Origin: CAYRYU01 sp964428355
GTDB taxonomy: Bacteria > Muiribacteriota > Ozemobacteria > Ozemobacterales > Ozemobacteraceae
Direction of reading: 5' to 3'
Assembly: GCA_964428355.1 (NCBI GenBank)
Contig: CAYRYU010000023.1
Location: forward strand, 13,162-77,161
Length of the DNA: 64,000 nt
A program made the position numbers and the translations under genes. The notes beneath the pieces are model-generated. The model was not told where the DNA came from. It made no database searches and saw only the letters and a list, made by a program, of their open reading frames with translations. Positions 33,731 through 43,189 of this stretch are shown here, piece by piece (the stretch's first letter is position 1; each line of letters begins with the position of its first letter).

Positions 33731-35545
33731 GTGAAAAGATTTGGTGCGTTGTTGGCAGTGTTCGTTCTTTTGGGTTGCGGGGCCTGGGCGGGGGAAATCA
33801 ATCTTCCGAATGCTCAGGGGAATGGTCTTACGATCGGTAACGAAACCAAGGGTGGAGCGGGCGATTTCTCGATTCGCATGTCTTGTTCCATCGACAAGAT
33901 CCATTTCTACGATGCCAAGACCCCCAAGGGAGACTTTACCGTCGTCTACAACCCGAGTTTTGCTTTCGGGGGAGAATACGGATGCCCCCAGCTGCCAGTT
34001 ATCACCAAGCTAGTCCAGGTTCCTTTCGGCGCAAAGTTCAACGTTTCCATCAAGAACTATGATGTCCAGGAATACAAATTGGCTGATCACGGGATCTCCA
34101 AGCTGGTCTATCCTCATCAACCCTCCGCCCCCAAGGACGGGTCCGAAGTTCCCTTCGTTTACGAACCCTCGTCTTACATCACCAAGGGTGAGAATGGCCT
34201 CCCGATGACCTCTTTCAAGGAAATCGGAATCATGCGCCACATGCGCCTCGCCCAGCTGATCGTTGCCCCGGTGAAATATGATGCGACCGAAAACAAACTG
34301 GTTGTGTACAACAACCTGGATTTCGAGATCACCTTCACCGATTCCGATCTTCCGGCAACCAAAGCGGAACATGAAACCCATTACTCCCCCGCTTTCTCCT
34401 GGTTGGAAAAGATGGTCTATGTTCCCGAAACCCTCCGGTTTTCCACAAAGAATGCGGCCCAGGGCTACGTTATCGTTACCGACCCGGCTTTCAAGGATGC
34501 CATGGGCCCCTTCGTCGAACTCAAAACCCAGCAGGGATTCAAGGTCAGCATGGTGACCACCGAGCAGTTTGGAACCGGGGCCGCGATTACCGAAAACCTC
34601 AAGAAATACCTGCACGACCTCTACAAGAATCCCCCCGCAGGCGTTCCTGCTCCCAGCTATGTTCTTTTCGTCGGAGACAACGAACAGATCCCGGCCTTCA
34701 AGGGAAAGACCGGATCCCACATCACCGAACTCTATTTTGTGGCGGTCACCGAGGGCGATTTCCTGCCCGAGATGCTCACTGGACGCTTTTCCGCCCAGAA
34801 CCTCGACCAGCTGAAACCCCAACTCGAAAAAACCATCGAGTATGAGAAAGGCCAGTTCGCCGACACTTCCTTCCTCGATGACGTCGTCCTCACCGCAGGC
34901 TGGGATTCGAGCTGGGCCAAGAGCCATGGCTGGCCCCACATCAACTACGCGACCGCCAACTACATCAATTCCGCTGCCGGCTTTGACAAGGTTTCCAAGT
35001 ATCTGTCCGCCGGTTCCCAGCAGAACGTAGCCGCCATCGTAGCCGACGTCGCCCGCGGAGTTTCCTTCATGAACTACACTGCCCACGGCTCTTCCACTTC
35101 CTGGGCAGATCCCTCCTTCACCCAGAGCGATATCGCGAAGCTCGGGAACAAGGGAAAGTACCCGTTCGTGGTGGGCAACTGCTGTCTCACGAGCAAATTC
35201 GAGGTTTCCACCTGCTTCGCAGAGGCCTGGCTGCGGGCCAAGGATTCGGGCGCAATCGGCTACGTCGGTGGAACCAACAGCACCTATTGGGATGAAGACA
35301 TCTGGTGGGGCGTCGGCCTCCACGCCATCGTGAAGCCCAACGATCAGGGCGTTCCCCCCGCGAAGGACCAGACCGGTCCCGGAGCTCTTGACGCCATGTT
35401 CGAAGGGGCCGGAACGACCGCCGCCGGGTTCATGCTCGCCGGAAACCTCGCGGTCGAGTCCTCCACTTCCTCCCGCAAGCAATATTACTGGGAAGTCTAT
35501 CACCTGATGGGCGACCCCGCTCTCAAACCCCGGATCGGAAAGTAA
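33731..35545 (+). CDS. Exported gingipain-like C25 cysteine peptidase
   Basis: The product is 604 aa. GTG 33731 is chosen because it directly precedes a signal peptide (KRFGALLAVFVLLGCGAWA) and follows a purine-rich ribosome site; the frame 46 codons longer lacks one. Residues about 60-245 form an N-terminal beta domain. The peptidase domain (about 250-600) has VPAPSYVLFVGDNEQIP, FMNYTAHGSSTSW with the catalytic His452, and FVVGNCCLTSKF with the nucleophile at Cys484 or Cys485. YYWEVYHLMGDPAL near the C-terminus is typical of C25 enzymes. No C-terminal sorting domain is visible. Codon use is unusually uniform and C-ending, suggesting high expression. A strong terminator follows at 35622. Confidence 0.92.
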   Translation: MKRFGALLAVFVLLGCGAWAGEINLPNAQGNGLTIGNETKGGAGDFSIRMSCSIDKIHFYDAKTPKGDFTVVYNPSFAFGGEYGCPQLPVITKLVQVPFGAKFNVSIKNYDVQEYKLADHGISKLVYPHQPSAPKDGSEVPFVYEPSSYITKGENGLPMTSFKEIGIMRHMRLAQLIVAPVKYDATENKLVVYNNLDFEITFTDSDLPATKAEHETHYSPAFSWLEKMVYVPETLRFSTKNAAQGYVIVTDPAFKDAMGPFVELKTQQGFKVSMVTTEQFGTGAAITENLKKYLHDLYKNPPAGVPAPSYVLFVGDNEQIPAFKGKTGSHITELYFVAVTEGDFLPEMLTGRFSAQNLDQLKPQLEKTIEYEKGQFADTSFLDDVVLTAGWDSSWAKSHGWPHINYATANYINSAAGFDKVSKYLSAGSQQNVAAIVADVARGVSFMNYTAHGSSTSWADPSFTQSDIAKLGNKGKYPFVVGNCCLTSKFEVSTCFAEAWLRAKDSGAIGYVGGTNSTYWDEDIWWGVGLHAIVKPNDQGVPPAKDQTGPGALDAMFEGAGTTAAGFMLAGNLAVESSTSSRKQYYWEVYHLMGDPALKPRIGK

Positions 35546-35621
35546 CCCGATCAGCTTACCCCCTAGGGACCCGAGACCCTGGTCACAAGTGGTTTTGAGG
35601 GGGTGTTCTGAACGATCTTCG

Positions 35622-35660
35622 CGCTGGTTCCGAAATTGCTTCGGAGCCAGCGTTCTTTTT
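35622..35660 (+). terminator. Intrinsic terminator
   Basis: The stem CGCTGGTTCCGAA / TTCGGAGCCAGCG (35622-35634 with 35640-35652) has a single mismatch and a 5-nt loop, followed by TTCTTTTT. It ends the C25 peptidase transcript 77 nt past the stop and lies just before the next gene's start. Confidence 0.88.
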
Positions 35661-35693
35661 GGCCCTCTTGGAGGCCCCCAGTGGAACGATGAA

Positions 35694-36809
35694 ATGAAAA
35701 CCATGAAGTCACTTACGACCATCCTGCTCGCAGCGTGTTTCCTGTTTCCTTCGCCCGCCAAGTGTCAGGAAGTCGCCTTCTCTCCCGACCCGATGATTTC
35801 CTTCGCCCATTTCCTCATCGGGATTGCGGAGGTGTTCCCCACGGGGAACAGTTTCAACCGGAAGGTTTTCGCCTATCGTCGGGGTTCCGACGCACGCGAC
35901 CGGGCTCATGTCGAAAAAATCGCAAGCTTCGTTCGTGGGCTTTCCAAGACCAGCCCCGTTCTTCGGGATTTCGAGTTGAAATTCTACCGGTCTGCTTTGG
36001 GGAAGAGCTCCGCGAGCGCCTTTTTCCGTGCCCTTTGCCAGGCATTTCACAAACAAGCCGGTAAGGATGTCCGTTTTGACTTCTTCCATCTCTACGTGGC
36101 CTTTCGCCTTTCGATGGGTGGAAATCCCGACCTGGTCGAAAAGGTGCTCGGGGATGTCGCCCGGACAAAGGAATACGGAGTTTTCCTCGATTGCCTTGGG
36201 AAGATCCGGGGGTTTTTCGGGGTCCCCAGGAATACCTTGCCACTGAGGGTTGTGCCGGTTTTCCTGCACGCCCGGTCCTCGGAAATCCCAAAACTGAAAT
36301 CCCTTGGGATCACCGGAGTATTCGGTCTCAACCTCGAGGACCTCCAGATCGTCGAGTTGGCGCTTGTTGAAGGGCGGCCCGAACTGACCCTCGGGGGGCT
36401 CAGGCATCTTTATGCCGTGACCCTTCACGAGATCTGCCACTTTTTCTTTTATCGCTCCGAGGATTGCCACCGCTGGTTTGGAAAAGAAGCCATTCCCCAA
36501 GAAAAACAACGGCATCTCATCGCGGAAGGAATCGCCGCAGCTCTTGGGAACGGCGTCTTCCAGACCGCAGTCCGGAATGACGACCCTCAATGGTACTCCG
36601 ATCGGGAAATCAACTCTTTTGCCCATCGCCTTTTTCCGCATCTGGTCGAATTTCTGCAGAAGGGTTTTCCGCTGGATGCGCCTTTCGCCGAAAGAGTAAA
36701 GAGCCTATCGGCCCAAGGTCGTCCCGAACCAACCGGACAGGAGGACCCCGAAACCTTTCCAGGAAACCACTTCCGATACGAAATCGACTTCCCCGACCCT
36801 GAAGACTAA
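35694..36809 (+). CDS. Exported HExxH protein (putative metallopeptidase)
   Basis: The product is 371 aa from ATG 35694; an earlier frame from 35589 would run through the terminator hairpin. A signal peptide (SLTTILLAACFLFPSPAKC) is followed by a helical region. Residues 240-255 read AVTLHEICHFFFY, with His245, Glu246 and His249. HLIAEGIAAALGNG some 35 residues later supplies a Glu that could be the third ligand, as in gluzincins. No named family is recognised. It is the first of three consecutive genes with a different HExxH motif each. Confidence 0.75.
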   Translation: MKTMKSLTTILLAACFLFPSPAKCQEVAFSPDPMISFAHFLIGIAEVFPTGNSFNRKVFAYRRGSDARDRAHVEKIASFVRGLSKTSPVLRDFELKFYRSALGKSSASAFFRALCQAFHKQAGKDVRFDFFHLYVAFRLSMGGNPDLVEKVLGDVARTKEYGVFLDCLGKIRGFFGVPRNTLPLRVVPVFLHARSSEIPKLKSLGITGVFGLNLEDLQIVELALVEGRPELTLGGLRHLYAVTLHEICHFFFYRSEDCHRWFGKEAIPQEKQRHLIAEGIAAALGNGVFQTAVRNDDPQWYSDREINSFAHRLFPHLVEFLQKGFPLDAPFAERVKSLSAQGRPEPTGQEDPETFPGNHFRYEIDFPDPED

Positions 36810-36908
36810 ACCCTTTTCCCGATAATGGGGAAATACATTACGTTGAACCTGAATTCTTTCTTCGCGGATCAATTTTCCGGAAAAATCTTTCCCGAAAGGG
36901 GGAAATCA

Positions 36909-37799
36909 ATGAAGATGCCGAAAAGCATTCGCCTCCAGGCCTGGTGTTTCCTGCTCGTTTCGCTTTTCGTTCTCGGGGGAGCGGTTTTTGCCCAGGAGTC
37001 GGAATCCGCATCGGATCTTGGAGCTTCCGTGAAAGGCGATAATGGCCAGGAAACGGTGGTTTCCCAGGACAAATCCGCCAAGACGGCGGCCCAGCTGGCC
37101 GAGGAGAAGATGAAGGAGGATTGTGTCCAACTGGTACGTCTTGCCTCGGGAGACGCGAAAGCGGACATTCTGGAAAAGTATTGGGATAGGCTTACCCACC
37201 AGACAGACGGAACCATTGCAACTCCAAGCACCCTTTCCACCGCCACGTTGATCCTGGAAAAATTCGGAATCACCCCGCTCGACGGTTCAGACCGGGGCTT
37301 CAGTCCCGATGCCGAGATCCGGGGCGGGAAATGGGAGGATCGGAGCATCCAGGCTCTATATGATCTGCTCGGGGCGCTTCCGGAGAGCTTCCGCACCTGC
37401 ACGAAGCGGGTGGAAATCTGCACCTCGTTCGACAATCCGAAAACCAAGAATCCCACTTCAATTTTGGGATACTACGACTTATCGAACCAGGACATGGTAA
37501 TCAAGAGCGGAACCCCTCAAAAGGTCCAATCCTACGCCATTCACGAGATGACCCACGCATTTCAGCGGTTCAATCCACAGATCGGATTGGATTGGCTCTC
37601 CACCTTCTGGCCCGAGGGTCGTCAGGCGACCCCATCGGTTTCCCTCTACGGAAACACTAACGGGATGGAGGATATGGCGGAATCCGTTCGGGAATACTGG
37701 GACAACGGAGCGCACATGGCTGCAGACCATCCCGAAAGATACGCATTCGTCAGGGACCGGATAATGGGTGGAGTCGAGTTCATACGTCAAGCCCAATGA
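36909..37799 (+). CDS. Exported HExxH protein (putative metallopeptidase)
   Basis: The product is 296 aa. ATG 36909 follows AAAGGGGGAAATCA and starts a signal peptide (WCFLLVSLFVLGGAVFAQ). A charged, low-complexity segment (about 25-70) precedes a compact domain with YAIHEMTHAFQRF (His212, Glu213, His216) and, about 50 residues on, GMEDMAESVREYW, a plausible third ligand Glu. The family is not recognised. It is probably a secreted zinc hydrolase and ends 31 nt before a convergent HExxH gene. Confidence 0.78.
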   Translation: MKMPKSIRLQAWCFLLVSLFVLGGAVFAQESESASDLGASVKGDNGQETVVSQDKSAKTAAQLAEEKMKEDCVQLVRLASGDAKADILEKYWDRLTHQTDGTIATPSTLSTATLILEKFGITPLDGSDRGFSPDAEIRGGKWEDRSIQALYDLLGALPESFRTCTKRVEICTSFDNPKTKNPTSILGYYDLSNQDMVIKSGTPQKVQSYAIHEMTHAFQRFNPQIGLDWLSTFWPEGRQATPSVSLYGNTNGMEDMAESVREYWDNGAHMAADHPERYAFVRDRIMGGVEFIRQAQ

Positions 37800-37830
37800 C
37801 GCGCAAGTGGCTTCAGATGCCAGTCAGCAT

Positions 37831-38364
37831 TCAACCCATGATCCGGAGCCCGAGGAAATTATCGATCAGGGCAATAAGTTCATCCACTTCGCCCACGGAC
37901 ATCCAAGGGTTGGAGAGATGCTCCCTGATCTCCCGGTCATTCAGGCCCAGTCGCCGTCCCTCCGCCACGGCAACCGCGAAACCCTCGATTTCCGTGGGCC
38001 TGTGGTGGTAGGGGAGGGTTTCGTCCCAGATGTCCCTCCCCTCCATCAACTGGCGGATATGGGTCACCTCGTGTAGAAGGTCAAGGTAGAGGTCGAGGTC
38101 GTTCCCATCCCGGTAGTAGTTGAGGGACAAGACGATTATCGGGACAGTCTCGTCGATCCAGCAAAACCCGGGGACGGGAGCCACCCTGACCCGGGCTCTT
38201 TCCAGGACCCGACCTGCGGGGAATCTTTCGGTCCCCACGAGCTGCAAAGCTGGACTGGACAGGCTTTCGGGAAGAATCTCGAGAAAGGGGTAATCTCCCG
38301 GCGGAAGACCCCTGACGGGCGGGGAAAACCCGTCACCCTTGTTTCTCGTTTCCTTCGATTTCAT
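37831..38364 (-). CDS. HExxH protein (putative metallopeptidase)
   Basis: The product is 177 aa from ATG 38364 (AGGGAA 5 nt upstream). ATG 38424, which overlaps the stop of the upstream gene, is an alternative that would couple translation. DLLHEVTHIRQLM (His98, Glu99, His102) and, about 25 residues later, RPTEIEGFAVAVAEGRR give a gluzincin-like arrangement. No signal peptide is evident, so it may be cytosolic. It follows the HEAT-repeat gene in the same operon. Confidence 0.7.
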   Translation of the reverse strand: MKSKETRNKGDGFSPPVRGLPPGDYPFLEILPESLSSPALQLVGTERFPAGRVLERARVRVAPVPGFCWIDETVPIIVLSLNYYRDGNDLDLYLDLLHEVTHIRQLMEGRDIWDETLPYHHRPTEIEGFAVAVAEGRRLGLNDREIREHLSNPWMSVGEVDELIALIDNFLGLRIMG

Positions 38365-38410
38365 CACGGTTCCCTGTATCGGAAGCTTCGCCTCTTTCCT
38401 TGAAATGTTC

Positions 38411-40264
38411 TCATTTCGAGGCATCCTCGAAGGGGCAAAGACGCGGGCGGGGTTCACACCGATTGAGTTCGAGGTCGAAGCGGTACCGGTTGAGCCTCAG
38501 GAGGTCGTCCGGGACCGCTGAAACGCGGTTCTCCCCCTCGAGAATATTCGCAAGGCTCTTCAAGAGATCCGCAGCTGCCTTCGCGCTCTTTTTCCGTTCA
38601 TCTTCACCAGAATTCCGACCAGGCTTTCCTGTTTCAGCGAGAAACCGGCGGCAAACCGCGATGTGCGTTTCGACCCACAGCTTCAGGACCTCGGGTTCCG
38701 ATTTCCGGATGGCTGCAACAAGGTCATCGAACCTGGTGGTCTTCGTTCCCGAAGCCGGTTCGTCGGAAAACTCCCTCCTTGGGCCGCGAAGGTCTTCGAT
38801 CGACCATGTTTCCCCCCCCTTGCAGCCGTCGCACACTCTCCACCATTCGAAAGTCTGAACCATGTGCCTGGTTCGGGATCGGTCAAGAAGCTTCAGAAAC
38901 CCGACGGAGTTCCCCGCCACTTCAGGATCCTTGTCCCTGGCAAGAGTGGCGAGAAGCTCCCGGGTGGTCGGATCACCGATTCGTGCAAGCCCCCAGGCCC
39001 CGGTTTCCCTGATCAGCGAGTCAGAATCCCGGATCGCGGCGGAAAAGAACTCCTTCATCTCCGGAGTCTCGAATCGGGCCATGACCCGGACCACCTCGCG
39101 TCGGAACCCGACATCCGGATCATCAAGGTAGGGGGAAAGGGATTTCCGGCACTCTTCCGAAAACTTCGAATTTGCGAGCCTCGCGAGCGCTTTTATCGCT
39201 TCGTTCCTGGGTGAAAACCCTCTCCTTGTAACTGCCTCCAGGATGGCAGGGGTGGAGTCGTTGTCATACTTTTTCCAAAGTCCTTCCAGCGCGGCAAGGC
39301 GAATATCCTCGTGTTCGTCCAGAAGGGCCAGGCGAAGGAGTTCCATCCTCCAGGATTCGCTCGTTGATGCCAGCCAATCGATAACCTCCCTGCGAACTTT
39401 CGGAGAGCTCTCTTCGAGAACGGCGGGAAAAATCCTGTAGAAACCGGGGTGAAGGTAAAATTTGATCTCCTTGACCTCCTCGAACGCTTGGAGAGCTTTC
39501 CGTTCATCATCGACCAGAAAGGTCGCCACAATCTTGTTCGCCTTTGGGTCAGAGGATTTCAATGGGTCGAGGCAAAGGCCTTCTGAAAGCAGGAGTTCCC
39601 GCATCCTGGACATCCGGGTACGGGGCGGTTCCCGGCGGATGCCCGGGGTCTTGAACAACCTCTTGGTTACCTTTTCAAGTTCAGCCGCCATGCTTTCGGG
39701 AATGTTGCCCAACACCAGGGCCAGCGCCCCTTCTTCCTCGTTCCACTCGAAGTACATCGGGAAAGGAAGCCGCGGAATCCGGCATTTGTCGACATCCACG
39801 CGAAGGCTCGACCAGCTTTCCCGGATTTCCTGGCTCAAATGATGGGAAAGGGAGTAGCGCGGCGTCCGGAGTTCCCAGTTCCAGTCGCCCCCGCCGAACA
39901 TGTCCGGATTCGAAAAATCCACGCACCTGAACTCGGCTTTCAGGCCCTCGTCGAAAATGGATAGAATCTCGGCCAGAAGCATCATTCCGCCGGAATATCC
40001 TTCCGGAACGTCCCTGACGATCTCGGGCCATCTTTCTTTCATCTCCCGGTCGATCGCAAAAGCTTCCCGCGGCTCCAGGAAAAGAGAAACCCTGCCTTCG
40101 TAAATGCTTTCCTTCGCCTTGTTCATATCACCCGTTTCCCTCTCCGGCGGAATAACCCCCCGAGACTTGATTTCCCCCATATTCTCGTTCCGCGGTTTTC
40201 CCTGGGCGTTGCTTCCGAAAAGAACCATCAAACCGAAAACCAACAATAAGTGGATGGCTTTCAA
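38411..40264 (-). CDS. Exported HEAT-repeat protein
   Basis: The product is 617 aa. The start is TTG 40264, chosen because it gives a signal peptide (AIHLLLVFGLMVLFGSNAQG); no ATG does. Residues about 55-270 are of unknown fold. Residues about 290-440 hold HEAT-like repeats of roughly 30 residues (ESSPKVRREVIDWLA, DEHEDIRLAALEGLWKKY, DPDVGFRREVVRVMA, DSDSLIRETGAWGLARIGD, DKDPEVAGNSVGFLKLL), which form a curved scaffold. The tail has CDGCKGGE and other cysteines. The function is unknown. It is likely co-transcribed with the downstream HExxH gene. Confidence 0.75.
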   Translation of the reverse strand: MKAIHLLLVFGLMVLFGSNAQGKPRNENMGEIKSRGVIPPERETGDMNKAKESIYEGRVSLFLEPREAFAIDREMKERWPEIVRDVPEGYSGGMMLLAEILSIFDEGLKAEFRCVDFSNPDMFGGGDWNWELRTPRYSLSHHLSQEIRESWSSLRVDVDKCRIPRLPFPMYFEWNEEEGALALVLGNIPESMAAELEKVTKRLFKTPGIRREPPRTRMSRMRELLLSEGLCLDPLKSSDPKANKIVATFLVDDERKALQAFEEVKEIKFYLHPGFYRIFPAVLEESSPKVRREVIDWLASTSESWRMELLRLALLDEHEDIRLAALEGLWKKYDNDSTPAILEAVTRRGFSPRNEAIKALARLANSKFSEECRKSLSPYLDDPDVGFRREVVRVMARFETPEMKEFFSAAIRDSDSLIRETGAWGLARIGDPTTRELLATLARDKDPEVAGNSVGFLKLLDRSRTRHMVQTFEWWRVCDGCKGGETWSIEDLRGPRREFSDEPASGTKTTRFDDLVAAIRKSEPEVLKLWVETHIAVCRRFLAETGKPGRNSGEDERKKSAKAAADLLKSLANILEGENRVSAVPDDLLRLNRYRFDLELNRCEPRPRLCPFEDASK

Positions 40265-40373
40265 GGGGAACCCCCCGCCTCTTTCCGGAGGTTGTCCACG
40301 CCCCTTTCCTGTGAACCGGCGGCCCGACCATGTTCACACAGGTGTTTCCACAACCTCGGATCGCATATTCCTG

Positions 40374-41201
40374 TCATGGAACGGGAGAAGCTTTATCCCA
40401 GGTTTTCAGGTCTGGACTGTTAATGTCCTCGAACCCGTATTCCCCGTTTTCGTTCGTCAGGACGATCACGAATACTTCCTGACCATCGACCCTGAGGAAC
40501 GCGAGGACAGCGCCTTTGGCCATGAAAGCGGGGCCGGTTTTCAAATCCCCGGTCTTTTCGACGTTTCCGACCTTGGTCTTCATTTTCTTGAATACCTTCG
40601 GGAGGTCACCGGGTTTGATCTTCTTCTTGTTGGTGGAGTTGCACAATCCCATCAACCCCTCGCCGTCCTCTTCCCTGATGGCTTTCAAAACCGCTTCCGC
40701 AACACACCTGGGATCCTTGCGATCGACCTGGGCCTTTTCAGGTTTGGGGGCCTGGGTTGGATTTCCCCCGGTCTTTCCGGCTCCAAATGATATTGAGAGG
40801 ATTTTTCCCGCATCCATCATCATTTCCTCGACCTTTCCGGTGGAGGGGTTCTTGACCATGCAATCGAATGTGGGAGATGTGTAGTGGGTTTTCAGTCTGC
40901 CGAACTTCAGCTCGTATTTCCTTCCGTCCTTGGCTTCGACAAAGTGGACGTTGTTCCTGATCTCGATTTTGACAAGGTCCTTGAACATCAGTTCGATCTG
41001 GCCTTCATCCGTCGAGCCCGAAACCGTTCCTTCAGAGTTGACCCCGGTGACCTCGTACTCGTGATCGGATGGTTCCCCCGTCTGGAGTTTGTCGGTGACC
41101 AGGGTGGCAGGAATCGGGTCGACATCGCCGTAGAAAGACGCTCCCGACATCGGAATCCCCAGGAACGTGATCAGAATGAGTGCAAGCGTGGTTCTTCTCA
41201 T
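40374..41201 (-). CDS. Exported protein of unknown function
   Basis: The product is 275 aa. ATG 41201 has GGGGGG 8 nt upstream and a signal peptide (RRTTLALILITFLGIPMSGA). Residues about 30-120 are beta-rich (YEVTGVNSEGTVSGSTDEG, VKIEIRNNVHFVEAKDGRK, YELKFGRLKTHYTSPTFDC). The C-terminal part (about 165-270) contains the AVLKAIREEDGEGLMGLC-type helix seen in DUF4878/lumazine-like stress domains. No enzyme motif. A TGGTAACAT -10 lies 39 nt upstream. Confidence 0.72.
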   Translation of the reverse strand: MRRTTLALILITFLGIPMSGASFYGDVDPIPATLVTDKLQTGEPSDHEYEVTGVNSEGTVSGSTDEGQIELMFKDLVKIEIRNNVHFVEAKDGRKYELKFGRLKTHYTSPTFDCMVKNPSTGKVEEMMMDAGKILSISFGAGKTGGNPTQAPKPEKAQVDRKDPRCVAEAVLKAIREEDGEGLMGLCNSTNKKKIKPGDLPKVFKKMKTKVGNVEKTGDLKTGPAFMAKGAVLAFLRVDGQEVFVIVLTNENGEYGFEDINSPDLKTWDKASPVP

Positions 41202-41239
41202 GACGAAATCCCCCCGGAAAAAAATGAGGCAACCGTAAA

Positions 41240-41245
41240 ATGTTA
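41240..41245 (-). promoter_or_regulatory. Extended -10 element (TGGTAACAT)
   Basis: On the minus strand TGG-TAACAT lies 39 nt before ATG 41201, one of six TGGTANNAT elements in this window placed just before exported genes. Confidence 0.4.
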
Positions 41246-41401
41246 CCACGAAACCGGTGAAGACCTTTTTCCCGTCCGTATCTGGTTTTCCCTGCGAGGC
41301 ATCGGGTGCCCCCCGCTTTCCTTCCCGGGACAACCCATCAGTTCTGTGATACATTTCGGGGAAGGAAGTCACGACCCCGAAGCCGAAAGAGGATCCGGAC
41401 G

Positions 41402-43036
41402 ATGGGGATCTCTCCCGGATTTTTCGCGGGCCTCGGTTTTCGGAAACAGGGGAAAACGGAACGGAGGTCGAAAGACCCTATGGAAAGCCAGATCCCGGAC
41501 GGAATTCGCCTTGAGAGAAGCCGCACCGGTTCCATCTCGATGAACCGGGGAACGGAAAAGCCCCTCCCGTGGGCTTTCAAACTGCTGCTTCCCCTTCTCC
41601 TGTTGTTCCTGGTGGAGTGGGACCCCGTGATGGGGCAAGGAAGGCAGGCTCCGGGCGTTCCGCGATTTCCCCAGGGGCCAAAGCCCGCGGCGAGGGGAAA
41701 CCCGCGAGAGGTCACCGAATTGAAAAACACGAGTTTCCGGATCGCTCTCGGGAAAGTCGATGGAAATCTCGAGCCGCTCCTTGGGATCAATGCGGGCCCC
41801 ACCCCTTCGGGCGAAGCGGGGAATGCCGATCTCACGGAACAGTATCATTTGGCGGGCATCCAGGAGGTGCGAACCCAGGACTTCTATGGTCCGATGGACA
41901 TGAGCATCATGTTCCCCGATTTCCGGGCCGACCCAGGGGCAACCGGGTCCTTCGATTTCAGGGAAAGCGACCGGGTCTTTTCGGCGATCCTGAAAGCGGG
42001 GCTCCGGCCGTACCTCCGGGTCGGGGATTCCTACGACAATGCCCGGATTCCCACGAATCAGGAAGAGTTTTCCCACTATGCGAGTGCGGCAGTCCAGGTC
42101 GTCCGGCATTTCTGCTTTGGGGCAATGTCCGGTTTCCGATCGGAGCCCAGCGGGGTCGAAATTGGGAACGAGCCCGACAACGAGCGCTTCTGGCCCGGCC
42201 GATATGAGGACTTCTTCCCATTTTTCGCCGGAGTATTCAAGGAATTGAAACGTTCGAGTCCTGGCCTGAAGGTCGGCGGTCCGGGATTCGTGGTCTCTTC
42301 CTACAAGATTCCCGAGAACCGGGAGAAGGTCTCCCTTTTCCTTGGTTACCTGAGGGAACACGGAATCCGGCCCGACTTCATTTCTTTCCACCTCTATTCC
42401 GACGATCCCGCCGAATACTACGATCTGGTGAGATTCTACCGCCATGAAGCGGCCAGATACGGAATGGAAAAGGCGGAACTGCATGTATCGGAATGGAACA
42501 CCGAGACCGGAGGGCTGAAGGTCCGGGTGGGTCCCCAAGCCGCCCCTCTCGTCACCGCCTGTTGGATAGCTCTCCAGCAGGCAGGTCTGGATGCATCGTT
42601 CCTGTTTCGGGGAACCGACACCAACATCGACAATCCCGGTTTCTATGGGATTTTCTTCGCCGACGGCCGGAAAAAGCCCGGTGCATTCGCTTTCCACCTC
42701 TGGAGCCGAATGGCCCCTTTCAGGGACCGTCTGGCGGTCGATACCGGGGAAGAGGTCCTCGATGCCGAGCCCGAGGTGGGCAACCCGCTGAAGCCGGTCT
42801 GGATTCTTGCGGCCCGTGGGGAAAAAGGGAACATCGGGATGCTGGTTTCCAATATCGGGCGCCAGAGGTTATCCTTTTCTTTTGCCGAACCCTTCGACCG
42901 GGCCCGGATCGCAGTCACGGAGTTCGGGGATGAAAAGCGCGGCCTTGTCGAACTGCATCCATCCGCGGGGGATCCAGTCATCCTCCCCCCCTTTTCGGTC
43001 CAGTTCCTCGAGATCGTCAGTTCGGAAATTCGCTAA
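41402..43036 (+). CDS. Glycoside hydrolase, GH39-like (clan GH-A)
   Basis: The product is 544 aa from ATG 41402, which has the best ribosome site (AGAGGA). ATGs at 41480 and 41540 are alternatives; the last gives a standard signal peptide (WAFKLLLPLLLLFLVEWDPVMG). The TIM-barrel part shows SGVEIGNEPDNERFW with the acid/base Glu257 and ELHVSEWNTETGG with the nucleophile Glu364. The order E-x-G-N-E-P then S-E-W matches GH39 (beta-xylosidase, iduronidase) and related clan A families. The C-terminal beta domain is the usual accessory. It probably degrades plant or microbial polysaccharides outside the cytoplasm. Confidence 0.82.
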   Translation: MGISPGFFAGLGFRKQGKTERRSKDPMESQIPDGIRLERSRTGSISMNRGTEKPLPWAFKLLLPLLLLFLVEWDPVMGQGRQAPGVPRFPQGPKPAARGNPREVTELKNTSFRIALGKVDGNLEPLLGINAGPTPSGEAGNADLTEQYHLAGIQEVRTQDFYGPMDMSIMFPDFRADPGATGSFDFRESDRVFSAILKAGLRPYLRVGDSYDNARIPTNQEEFSHYASAAVQVVRHFCFGAMSGFRSEPSGVEIGNEPDNERFWPGRYEDFFPFFAGVFKELKRSSPGLKVGGPGFVVSSYKIPENREKVSLFLGYLREHGIRPDFISFHLYSDDPAEYYDLVRFYRHEAARYGMEKAELHVSEWNTETGGLKVRVGPQAAPLVTACWIALQQAGLDASFLFRGTDTNIDNPGFYGIFFADGRKKPGAFAFHLWSRMAPFRDRLAVDTGEEVLDAEPEVGNPLKPVWILAARGEKGNIGMLVSNIGRQRLSFSFAEPFDRARIAVTEFGDEKRGLVELHPSAGDPVILPPFSVQFLEIVSSEIR

Positions 43037-43108
43037 GGGTGCCACCTTTTGGGTGTTTCGGAGGAATTTCCCATGTGAAATCACGTTCTGAGGGAACGTG
43101 GTGAATCC

Positions 43109-43138
43109 TTGTCACGGGTTCGGGAAAAACGTTATCCT
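43109..43138 (+). promoter_or_regulatory. Sigma70-type promoter of the first module gene
   Basis: TTGTCA (43109-43114), an 18-nt spacer and TATCCT (43133-43138) lie 51 nt before ATG 43190. Confidence 0.55.
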
Positions 43139-43189
43139 GAAGCGGGAACTCCGGTTTTCGTGCCGCCCGTTTCCCGAGGGAGGTCAGAA

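Noticed and set aside
35589..35693. Upstream start for the first HExxH gene
   Set aside because: The extension reads through an intrinsic terminator.
34010..35761. Long open frame (583 codons) antisense to the C25 peptidase
   Set aside because: It lacks a signal, domain or ribosome site and mirrors the biased codons of the peptidase gene.
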